Positions 7,857 to 14,766 of a stretch of 34,778 nucleotides of DNA are shown here, piece by piece. Numbering within the stretch: position 1 is the first letter of the stretch; each line of letters opens with the position of its first letter. The position numbers were made by a program, and so were the translations under genes. The stretch comes from Chryseosolibacter sp044507115 (GTDB lineage: Bacteria; Bacteroidota; Bacteroidia; Cytophagales; Cyclobacteriaceae): assembly GCA_044507115.1 (NCBI GenBank), contig JBIQJZ010000004.1:1-34778 (forward strand), in the 5' to 3' direction. The notes beneath the pieces are model-generated. The model searched no databases and was not told the origin of the DNA. It saw only the letters and a program-made list of their open reading frames with translations.

Positions 7857-7929
7857 TTTGGTTGCACCTGCTAGGCTTCCCAAAAAATTTGTGCCGGACG
7901 AAGTCGCTAATGCCGCTTTCGCAACCAAA
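7857..7929. repeat. Spaced 9-bp perfect inverted repeat in the methyltransferase/acs divergent gap
   Basis: TTTGGTTGC at 7857-7865 and GCAACCAAA at 7921-7929 are exact reverse complements separated by 55 bp. They lie in the 240-bp gap between the divergent methyltransferase and acs genes. A pair of operator half-sites is possible; a chance pairing is equally possible. I see no good TAnnTTTG promoter for acs in this gap. Confidence 0.3.
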
Positions 7930-8034
7930 AACTTGTCTTTCTGTCAAAACAATTCAATATTCGCCTTCCTGACCGCAGTCATGCAGCTAAGGCAATGACA
8001 CACCATTGAGGAACTAAACACCACAGCTTAAATC

Positions 8035-9927
8035 ATGAAAAGAATAACATCTATCGAGGAGTATCACGAGCAGTATCAAAAAAGTATTGAAGACCCGGAG
8101 GCATTTTGGGCAGAAGTCGCAAGCGAGTTTACGTGGCGGAAGAAATGGGACAAGGTGCTTGAGTGGGATTTTCACAAGCCAGAGATCAAGTGGTTCCCTG
8201 GCGCGAAGCTAAACATTACAGAAAACTGCCTGGATCGTCACCTTCCGGCCAGGGCAAATGATACGGCGATCATCTGGGAACCCAACGATCCCGGGGATGC
8301 CGCCCAGCATATTACCTATCAACAACTCTTTGATGAGGTGTGTCGCACAGCAAATATGCTGAAGGCGCAAGGTGTTCGCAAGGGAGACAGGGTATGTATC
8401 TACCTTCCGATGATACCACAGCTGACTTATACGATGCTGGCGTGCGCGCGGATCGGAGCGATACACTCCGTTGTCTTCGCCGGGTTCTCTTCACGATCGC
8501 TCTGCGACCGGATCACAGATGCTGGATGCGAAACTGTTGTCACTTCTGATGGTGGCCTCAGAGGTGAAAAGACCATCAATCTTAAGGGCATCATGGATGA
8601 TGCACTGGAGAAATGCCCGCAAGTTAAGCGAGTGATCGTATATCAGCACACGAAGGCGGATATCCCGATGAAGCCGGGTCGCGATGTGTGGTGGCATGAT
8701 GAAATTGCAAAGGTTGATGCGACCTGCGGGGCAGAGGAGATGGATGCTGAGGACATGCTCTTCATACTTTACACCTCTGGGTCAACAGGCAAGCCTAAAG
8801 GAATGGTTCACACCTGCGGTGGCTACATGGTGTTTCTGAATTACACATTCAGGACAGTGTTTCAGTATGAGCCAGGTCAGATCTACTGGTGTACGGCAGA
8901 CATTGGATGGATTACCGGACACTCGTATATAGTATACGGTCCGCTTTCCGCCGGAGCCACGAGCGTCATGTTTGAAGGTGTTCCTTTTTGGCCCGACGCC
9001 GGTAGGTTCTGGCAAGCCGTTGAGCGACACAAGGTCAATATTTTCTATACCGCGCCGACGGCAATTCGTGCTCTTCAGAAAGCGCCGCTAAGTTTCGTGG
9101 AAAAGTACGACCTGTCCTCGCTCAAAATATTGGGAACGGTCGGGGAGCCTATCAACGAGGAAGCGTGGTACTGGTACGACGCAAATGTCGGAAAAGGCAA
9201 ATGTCCGGTGATCGATACCTGGTGGCAAACCGAAACAGGAGGATTCATGATTTCGCCTATTGCCCACGTCACTAAACTGAAAGCGGCACACGCTACGTTT
9301 CCGCTGCCGGGTATTCAGCCCGTCATCATGAATGAGAGCGGACTGGAAGTAAAGGGTAACAAGGTCGAAGGCAAACTGGCTATGAAGTTTCCCTGGCCGG
9401 GTATGGCGCGAACGATCTACGGCGACCACCAGCGATTTAAGGACACTTACTTCTCGACGTTCCCTGGCAAGTACTTTACCGGCGATGGCTGCAAACGGGA
9501 TGAAGAAGGATACTATCGGATTACAGGCCGAGTTGACGACATCATCATCGTCTCCGGCCACAATCTTGGAACCGCGGAGATCGAAAGTGCGATTGACGAG
9601 CACAGTGCTGTATGCGAGACCGCAGTGGTCGGATTCCCGCACGATATAAAAGGCCAGGGTATCTATGCTTTTGTAATCTGTTACGAGAAACCGAAAGAAG
9701 AAGAGCAGCTGCGGAAGGAGATCGTGGCCGGGGTGTCCAAGTTGATCGGTCCAATTGCAAAGCCGGACAAAATACAGTTCGTTAGTGGACTTCCGAAGAC
9801 ACGTTCCGGGAAGATCATGCGGCGGATTCTTCGCAAGATCGCCGAAGGTGAAGCGGATAGTCTGGGTGATACTTCTACGCTACTCGACCCGAGCGTTGTC
9901 GACGAGATAAAACAAGGCGCGTTGTAG
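8035..9927 (+). CDS. acsA: Acetyl-CoA synthetase (AMP-forming)
   Basis: The 630-residue product is an AMP-forming acetyl-CoA synthetase, making acetyl-CoA from acetate, ATP and CoA through an acetyl-adenylate. The adenylation core motif YTSGSTGKPKG is at 246-256, and the acetate pocket region WWQTETGG with upstream GEPIN is present. The C-terminal domain ends with PKTRSGKIMRR, whose Lys593 is the catalytic lysine that protein acetylation switches off in other bacteria. Length is close to the E. coli enzyme (652). It is probably monocistronic: 240 bp separate it from the divergent methyltransferase and 140 bp from the SGNH gene. It could feed acetyl groups to the acyltransferase cassette downstream, but that is only a positional guess. 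Confidence 0.96.
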   Translation: MKRITSIEEYHEQYQKSIEDPEAFWAEVASEFTWRKKWDKVLEWDFHKPEIKWFPGAKLNITENCLDRHLPARANDTAIIWEPNDPGDAAQHITYQQLFDEVCRTANMLKAQGVRKGDRVCIYLPMIPQLTYTMLACARIGAIHSVVFAGFSSRSLCDRITDAGCETVVTSDGGLRGEKTINLKGIMDDALEKCPQVKRVIVYQHTKADIPMKPGRDVWWHDEIAKVDATCGAEEMDAEDMLFILYTSGSTGKPKGMVHTCGGYMVFLNYTFRTVFQYEPGQIYWCTADIGWITGHSYIVYGPLSAGATSVMFEGVPFWPDAGRFWQAVERHKVNIFYTAPTAIRALQKAPLSFVEKYDLSSLKILGTVGEPINEEAWYWYDANVGKGKCPVIDTWWQTETGGFMISPIAHVTKLKAAHATFPLPGIQPVIMNESGLEVKGNKVEGKLAMKFPWPGMARTIYGDHQRFKDTYFSTFPGKYFTGDGCKRDEEGYYRITGRVDDIIIVSGHNLGTAEIESAIDEHSAVCETAVVGFPHDIKGQGIYAFVICYEKPKEEEQLRKEIVAGVSKLIGPIAKPDKIQFVSGLPKTRSGKIMRRILRKIAEGEADSLGDTSTLLDPSVVDEIKQGAL

Positions 9928-9945
9928 AGCGAGCGGTACTACATC

Positions 9946-9962
9946 TTCGGGTGGTACCCGAA
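9946..9962 (+). terminator. Hairpin after acs, weak terminator candidate
   Basis: TTCGGGT (9946-9952) pairs perfectly with ACCCGAA (9956-9962) around a 3-nt loop, 19 bp after the acs stop codon. It is followed only by ATTTG, not a proper T-tract, so termination efficiency is doubtful. Confidence 0.35.
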
Positions 9963-10020
9963 ATTTGACGATTGACAGACTTTATTGAGTGCGCGTCGGG
10001 AACACGTCGGCAAAAGTATT

Positions 10021-10028
10021 TAGCTTTG
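10021..10028 (+). promoter_or_regulatory. Candidate -7 element (TAGCTTTG) for the SGNH/SGNH/MBOAT operon
   Basis: TAGCTTTG matches TAnnTTTG exactly and sits 39 bp before the first gene of the cassette. No TTG lies at the expected 18-20 bp upstream, so only the -7 part is supported. Confidence 0.4.
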
Positions 10029-10067
10029 CCTTCTGCGAGGTAACATCAAGACAGCGTACGAAGTAAA

Positions 10068-11438
10068 ATGGGCAAGAACCGGCTGCACGATTCTTTTTTG
10101 CTATGTGTCATTATTATTGTCTGCCTGCTGGTACTCTCGGTTATTCCGCGGTTCTCCTTTGAATTGCTGACGTTCAAACGCGTCAATTTGCTCTCCGACA
10201 TCACGCTGGAGCAGATCGATAGCGTCGAAGTGGCGTTTACCGACTCGCTTGTTGCGAAACAAGACTCCGTGATACAGCTGGTCAAAGAGGTCTGTCCTCC
10301 CGGGCTTACCTGTATCGAAGACTACAGTGGCGATAGTACTGCGATGCAGAAGTTTCACGCAGCTCTTTCCGAGTTGGCGCAGAAGCCCAGGCCGGTTCGC
10401 ATTGCTTTCTATGGTGATTCCTTTATCGAGGGGGATGTTTTTTGCGGCAGCTTCCGTGATTCGTTACAGGCGGCGTTCGGAGGACAAGGAGTCGGATTCG
10501 TGCCGATCACGTCAGGAGTCGCTGGCTTCCGCAATACGATAAGGCACTCGTTCGACAACTGGCGCTCCAGCAATCTCATCACGAGAACGGATTCGACGGC
10601 AGAGTACGGACCGGCAGGCTACTGCTTTGTGCCCCTCGAAGGCAATTGGGTGGAGTATCGCCCCACACGGCGCAGATTCCTTCAGGAGTTTCATACTGTA
10701 AAGTTGTATTACAAAAATTACAAAGAGGCGGCAGTCAAATTCAGCCTGAACCAGGACACTACACAACGTGTCGCACGTCTAAAGAAATCGAACCAGCTTC
10801 AGGAATGGGTACACCGCGGCAGAAGGATGAAATCGATCCGATTTACGTTCGAACCGTTCGACAGTCTGCAATTGTACGGGGCAAGCTTTGAGGATGGCCC
10901 CGGGGTGTACGTCGACAATTTTTCACTGCGTGGAAATTCTGGGATCAGCCTCACTGGCATCAGTCGAAACATGCTGAGCAAGTTCAACAGCTATCGCAAC
11001 TACAAACTTGTTGTGCTGCAGTTTGGGTTAAACATGGTGGTCGAAGATTCGCTCAACTACCGCGCTTATGTGAAGCGAATGGTGCGAGTGGTCAATAATA
11101 TGAAGAAGGCGTTCCCACAAGCGAGCTTCCTCCTGCTAAGTGTTAGCGACCGCAGCAGCAACTCGCGAGGTAAGTTTGAAACCATGAATGCCATCCCTGC
11201 AATGCGCAACGCACAACGTATGATTGCCCAGGAAACGCAAATTGCCTTTTGGGATCTGTTCGAGGCGATGGGGGGTGAAAATAGTATGGTTAGGTTTGTA
11301 ACAGCCAAGCCGGCGTTGGCCGCCAAAGATTACACACACCTGAATCATAGCGGAGGTGAAAAGGTCTCCAACGAGCTGGTCAGAAGCCTTCTTCATAGTT
11401 ATGAAGAATACCTGGAAAAACATGGTAAGAAATTGTAG
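10068..11438 (+). CDS. Membrane-anchored SGNH/GDSL-like hydrolase or O-acyltransferase subunit
   Basis: The 456-residue protein has one N-terminal membrane helix (about 9-28) and otherwise looks periplasmic. SGNH blocks are present: I, AFYGDSFIEGD at 113-123 (Ser118); II, GNSG at 289-292; III, QFGLNMV at 318-324 (Gly320, Asn322, in place of the common GxND); V, DYTHLNHSG at 421-429 (Asp421, His424). About 170 residues separate blocks I and II, enough for an inserted beta-rich domain, as in PatB and Ape1 peptidoglycan acetyltransferase/esterase proteins. The gene overlaps the next SGNH gene by 17 nt, and that one overlaps an MBOAT gene. This arrangement suggests the extracytoplasmic step of glycan O-acylation. 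Whether it transfers or removes acyl groups cannot be told. Confidence 0.8.
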   Translation: MGKNRLHDSFLLCVIIIVCLLVLSVIPRFSFELLTFKRVNLLSDITLEQIDSVEVAFTDSLVAKQDSVIQLVKEVCPPGLTCIEDYSGDSTAMQKFHAALSELAQKPRPVRIAFYGDSFIEGDVFCGSFRDSLQAAFGGQGVGFVPITSGVAGFRNTIRHSFDNWRSSNLITRTDSTAEYGPAGYCFVPLEGNWVEYRPTRRRFLQEFHTVKLYYKNYKEAAVKFSLNQDTTQRVARLKKSNQLQEWVHRGRRMKSIRFTFEPFDSLQLYGASFEDGPGVYVDNFSLRGNSGISLTGISRNMLSKFNSYRNYKLVVLQFGLNMVVEDSLNYRAYVKRMVRVVNNMKKAFPQASFLLLSVSDRSSNSRGKFETMNAIPAMRNAQRMIAQETQIAFWDLFEAMGGENSMVRFVTAKPALAAKDYTHLNHSGGEKVSNELVRSLLHSYEEYLEKHGKKL

Positions 11439-12705
11439 GCGGCTCAACCTTTGGGATCCACATGCGGCCGTCCTGCGCTGGGTGATTTTTTGTGCTGTCA
11501 TTGGCATTCAAGGCCGCAATCTTTCCGCTCAACCCATTTTGTCGACCTGCCCCGCGTATGGTCTCGAAGTGGAACACGACAACGTTATTCACAACGCCGG
11601 CCATCTCGACGCGTTCCTCGAGAAGTTGTACCAATTACATCAAACGGGGGAAGGCCACGTGAATATCGTGCACGTTGGCGATTCGCACATTCAGGCAGAC
11701 TATATGACAAGTGTTGTGCGGACCAGTTTCCATCGGGATTTTGGCAACGCGGGAAGGGGACTTATCGTACCGTTGCGCGTAGCTGGCAGCAATGAGCCCA
11801 ACAACTATCGCACGAGTACAAAATCAACCTGGCGTTCCAAGCGATGTGTATTTCCGGATCAGCCGCTTCCGATCGGTATTGGTGGAGTTACCATCGAGAG
11901 CATAGACCCGGAAGCAAACCTGCAGATTGTTGTGAACGATCCACTGGTCGACTACTCCTTCAATGCTTTAACACTGTACTTCCAAAAGGATGATTCCAGT
12001 TTTGATTTTGCTCTCTATGATCCTGAGGGCAATGAACTTGGACGGATAAACGCTGCCGAAGAAGATACACTCGTGAATCACTCGCGCCTCACATGGGACA
12101 ATCACGTCAAGGCCATTAACATTCGCAGCGTCATGAGCCACGTGGGCCAGAAACGTGCGATTATATACGGTGCCATCTTAAACAGCTCGCGCGCCGGTGT
12201 GTTCTATCACACGATAGGCGTTAATGGAGCTAAGTATAAACACTACAACGCGGCGAAGTACTTTGCTGACCAGACTGCAACCCTGAATGCCGACCTGTTT
12301 ATTATCTCGCTAGGCACAAACGAATCGGCAGGGTATCCCTATATGGATAGCGGATTTCCGACGCACATAAATGATCTGCTGACCACATTGCAAACCAAAA
12401 ACCCGGGAGCCGCCTTCATCCTGGTGACGCCACAGGATGTCTTCCGGAAACGCAACAAGCCCAATCCGGGGATACGGGATATCCGCGATCGCGTGCTCCG
12501 TTACGCAGTCGAGAATGGCCTTGCCTTTTACGATCTCTACCGGGCGATGGGTGGCGAACATTCCGCGCAGCGCTGGGCCGATAACGCTTTGTTAAGCCGC
12601 GATGGTCTGCATCTTACACGGCAAGGATATGAGTACCAGGGGTACCTCTTTTACAACGCCCTGATGAAGAGCTACAACGGTTATGTTCCCGATCGACATC
12701 CATAA
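11422..12705 (+). CDS. Periplasmic SGNH/GDSL hydrolase, paralogue of the upstream gene
   Basis: Using the ATG at 11422 gives 427 residues with a signal peptide (hydrophobic stretch about 17-28, likely cleavage after LSAQ). An earlier in-frame ATG at 11401 is possible; a still earlier one at 11356 would overlap the upstream gene by 83 nt. The SGNH triad is clear: HVGDSHIQAD (Ser88), SLGTNES (Gly298, Asn300) and SRDGLHLT (Asp394, His397). A region of roughly 200 residues between blocks I and III is beta-rich in character. Just before block V it shares the signature DLxxAMGGExS with the upstream protein, so the two are tandem paralogues. It overlaps the MBOAT gene by 23 nt. Likely an O-acetyl esterase or transferase on an exported glycan. 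Confidence 0.82.
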   Translation: MVRNCRRLNLWDPHAAVLRWVIFCAVIGIQGRNLSAQPILSTCPAYGLEVEHDNVIHNAGHLDAFLEKLYQLHQTGEGHVNIVHVGDSHIQADYMTSVVRTSFHRDFGNAGRGLIVPLRVAGSNEPNNYRTSTKSTWRSKRCVFPDQPLPIGIGGVTIESIDPEANLQIVVNDPLVDYSFNALTLYFQKDDSSFDFALYDPEGNELGRINAAEEDTLVNHSRLTWDNHVKAINIRSVMSHVGQKRAIIYGAILNSSRAGVFYHTIGVNGAKYKHYNAAKYFADQTATLNADLFIISLGTNESAGYPYMDSGFPTHINDLLTTLQTKNPGAAFILVTPQDVFRKRNKPNPGIRDIRDRVLRYAVENGLAFYDLYRAMGGEHSAQRWADNALLSRDGLHLTRQGYEYQGYLFYNALMKSYNGYVPDRHP

Positions 12706-14161
12706 GCTGAAGGATATCTTCCTCTATAATCCGGAGGAGCCGCTGATATTCAACAGCGGGCTCTTCATGTTTCTGTTCACCGCGTTCCTGTTCATCTACA
12801 AGTCACTGAGCCACACGGATCGGCCCAAGCTGATCTTTGTTACTCTCTTCTCACTCTATTTCTATTACAAGTCGAGCGGACTATATTTTCTGCTTTTGAT
12901 CTTCGCGACAGGCATTGATTTCACGCTGGCGAGACTGATGTATGAATCCCAGGATCCGTGGCGTCGGAAGTTATTTATTGTGTTGACCCTGGTAGTTAAC
13001 CTGGGAATGCTTGGGTACTTTAAATACACAAATTTTATTCTTGGTAGTTTTTTCTCTCTGGCGGGAGCTGAATTTCAACCGCTCGATATATTCCTGCCGG
13101 TAGGGGTGTCATTCTTTACATTTCAATCTCTTAGCTATACGCTCGATGTGTATCGCGGGCATTTGAAGCCGGTGGATAGTATTTTGGATTACGCGTTCTT
13201 CGTCTCGTTCTTTCCGCAGCTCGTTGCCGGTCCGATTGTGCGGGCGTCAGACTTCCTGCCACAAATCCACAGACCGACGCTTGTGACATCGGAGATGTTT
13301 GGTCGCGGAGTATTCCTCATCGGATGTGGCTTGTTTAAGAAGGCGGTGATCTCCGATTACATCAGTACCAACTTTGTCGACCGGGTATTTGATGCACCGT
13401 CGCTGTACTCGGGCATCGAAAACTTGTTTGCTGTTTACGGGTATGCGCTCCAGATATACTGCGATTTTTCGGGATACTCCGATATGGCCATCGGGATAGC
13501 ATTGCTTCTGGGTTTTCGATTCCCGCTGAATTTTGATTCACCTTATCAGTCCAGGAACATTACCGAGTTCTGGCGCCGCTGGCATATTTCGCTTTCGACA
13601 TGGCTGCGCGATTATCTCTATATCTCGCTTGGCGGGAATCGGAAGGGAGAGAAGAGGACCTACCTCAATCTTATGATCACCATGTTGCTTGGAGGGCTGT
13701 GGCATGGAGCATCCTGGAGGTTTATAATCTGGGGCGGCCTTCATGGTCTGGCACTTGGTGTTCACAAATTCTACCGCGCCCGGCTGGTGAGGGTTGAGAA
13801 AGCTCCCAGCGTTTGGCGCGATTTCCTCAGAGTCTTCGTGACTTTCCATTTTGTCTGCTTTTGCTGGATATTTTTCCGCGCAACTGACATGGTCACCGTG
13901 GGGGAGATTCTGAATCAGATATGGTTTCATCTGAGCCCCGGCCTTCTATTCGAATTCGTGGGTGCCTATAAAATGGTTTTCATGCTAATGGTGATCGGCT
14001 ACGTGCTACACTTTATGCCCCGGGATGCTGAGATTGCCGCGCAGGAATCTGTCACGAACATGTCTTTGGGAGGAAAAGCGGCGTTCATGCTCGCCGTCAT
14101 CATCCTTGTGATTCAAACAAAGTCAGCTGGGATACAGCCGTTCATCTACTTCCAATTCTAA
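12683..14161 (+). CDS. MBOAT-family membrane O-acyltransferase (AlgI/PatA/DltB-like)
   Basis: The 492-residue multi-pass membrane protein belongs to the MBOAT family, which carries acyl groups from a cytoplasmic donor across the membrane for attachment to alginate, peptidoglycan or teichoic acid. The diagnostic region is NITEFWRRWHISLSTWLRD (292-310, His301), then ISLGGNRKG, then MLLGGLWHGASWRF with the invariant His341. QLVAGPIVR (179-187) and YCDFSGYSDMAIG (259-271) are further AlgI-type motifs. Its start overlaps the preceding SGNH gene by 23 nt, so translation is probably coupled. Together with two SGNH proteins the layout resembles PatA/PatB/Ape1 of Gram-negative peptidoglycan O-acetylation, or AlgI with AlgJ/AlgX. 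The target glycan is not evident from the neighbours. Confidence 0.93.
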   Translation: MFPIDIHKLKDIFLYNPEEPLIFNSGLFMFLFTAFLFIYKSLSHTDRPKLIFVTLFSLYFYYKSSGLYFLLLIFATGIDFTLARLMYESQDPWRRKLFIVLTLVVNLGMLGYFKYTNFILGSFFSLAGAEFQPLDIFLPVGVSFFTFQSLSYTLDVYRGHLKPVDSILDYAFFVSFFPQLVAGPIVRASDFLPQIHRPTLVTSEMFGRGVFLIGCGLFKKAVISDYISTNFVDRVFDAPSLYSGIENLFAVYGYALQIYCDFSGYSDMAIGIALLLGFRFPLNFDSPYQSRNITEFWRRWHISLSTWLRDYLYISLGGNRKGEKRTYLNLMITMLLGGLWHGASWRFIIWGGLHGLALGVHKFYRARLVRVEKAPSVWRDFLRVFVTFHFVCFCWIFFRATDMVTVGEILNQIWFHLSPGLLFEFVGAYKMVFMLMVIGYVLHFMPRDAEIAAQESVTNMSLGGKAAFMLAVIILVIQTKSAGIQPFIYFQF

Positions 14162-14185
14162 GAGTTGTGCGCTCGCTGCAGGTAG

Positions 14186-14596
14186 TCAATTCAGGTCGTA
14201 ACTGAACTCCTGCCCAATCATCTTCTTAATTTCATCTCGTGTGAGTGGCTTGTTGAAGTAATACTTAATACCGAGTTCTTTAGCGCGTGCGAGGTCTCCT
14301 GGGTCGGCAGAGGAAGTCAGAACAACAATGGTAATGGCATTTTTTTCCGGTAGGTCCATCAGGGCGAACGCTTCGATAAACTCGTAGCCGTTCATGATGG
14401 GCATGTTCAGGTCCAGGAAGATGATGTCCGGTCGCTGGACGTTCCCTTTCTTATATTCTTCCAATAGCTCCAATGCCTGCTTCCCGTTAAGGGCAAAATG
14501 AATTTCGTTCGCCAGTCCGAGGGATGTAATAGTCTTCTCACTCAGAAAGTTGAAGATCTTGTCGTCGTCAACCAGCATTATATTCTTCTTTCTCAT
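14186..14596 (-). CDS. Stand-alone response regulator receiver (CheY-like)
   Basis: The 136-residue product is a receiver domain with no output domain. All phosphorylation landmarks are there: the acidic pocket VDDDK (Asp10-Asp12), phospho-acceptor Asp62 in FLDLNMPIMNG, the Thr/Ser switch VVLTSS (Thr94, Ser95) and Lys116 in FNKPL followed by a proline. It acts either as a phosphorelay intermediate or by protein-protein contact. The form with a long alpha-2/beta-3 linker and FLDLNMP is common in Bacteroidota, where such proteins often work with hybrid kinases encoded elsewhere. No kinase is adjacent: the MBOAT gene converges on it from the left, and nrdA lies upstream on the same strand behind a terminator. 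Confidence 0.92.
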   Translation of the reverse strand: MRKKNIMLVDDDKIFNFLSEKTITSLGLANEIHFALNGKQALELLEEYKKGNVQRPDIIFLDLNMPIMNGYEFIEAFALMDLPEKNAITIVVLTSSADPGDLARAKELGIKYYFNKPLTRDEIKKMIGQEFSYDLN

Positions 14597-14716
14597 ACCT
14601 CTAGCTTTTCGGAAAGTAAACGAAAATCCTATTTAAATATAAGAAAATTCCTGCGTTGCGCTGTTCGTATCAGATGGGCTGCCGCGTCAGCGGGAAAATT
14701 TCAGTGATTCAGTCAT

Positions 14717-14746
14717 AAAAAAAAGCCCTGTCTTTGGACAGGGCTT
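14717..14746 (-). terminator. Rho-independent terminator of nrdA
   Basis: AAGCCCTGTC (14723-14732) pairs perfectly with GACAGGGCTT (14737-14746) around a 4-nt loop. Read on the minus strand, the hairpin is followed by eight U residues (A run at 14717-14724). It starts 20 bp after the nrdA stop codon and separates nrdBA from the receiver gene. Confidence 0.93.
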
Positions 14747-14766
14747 AGGGGCTTAGTGTAGTCGTA

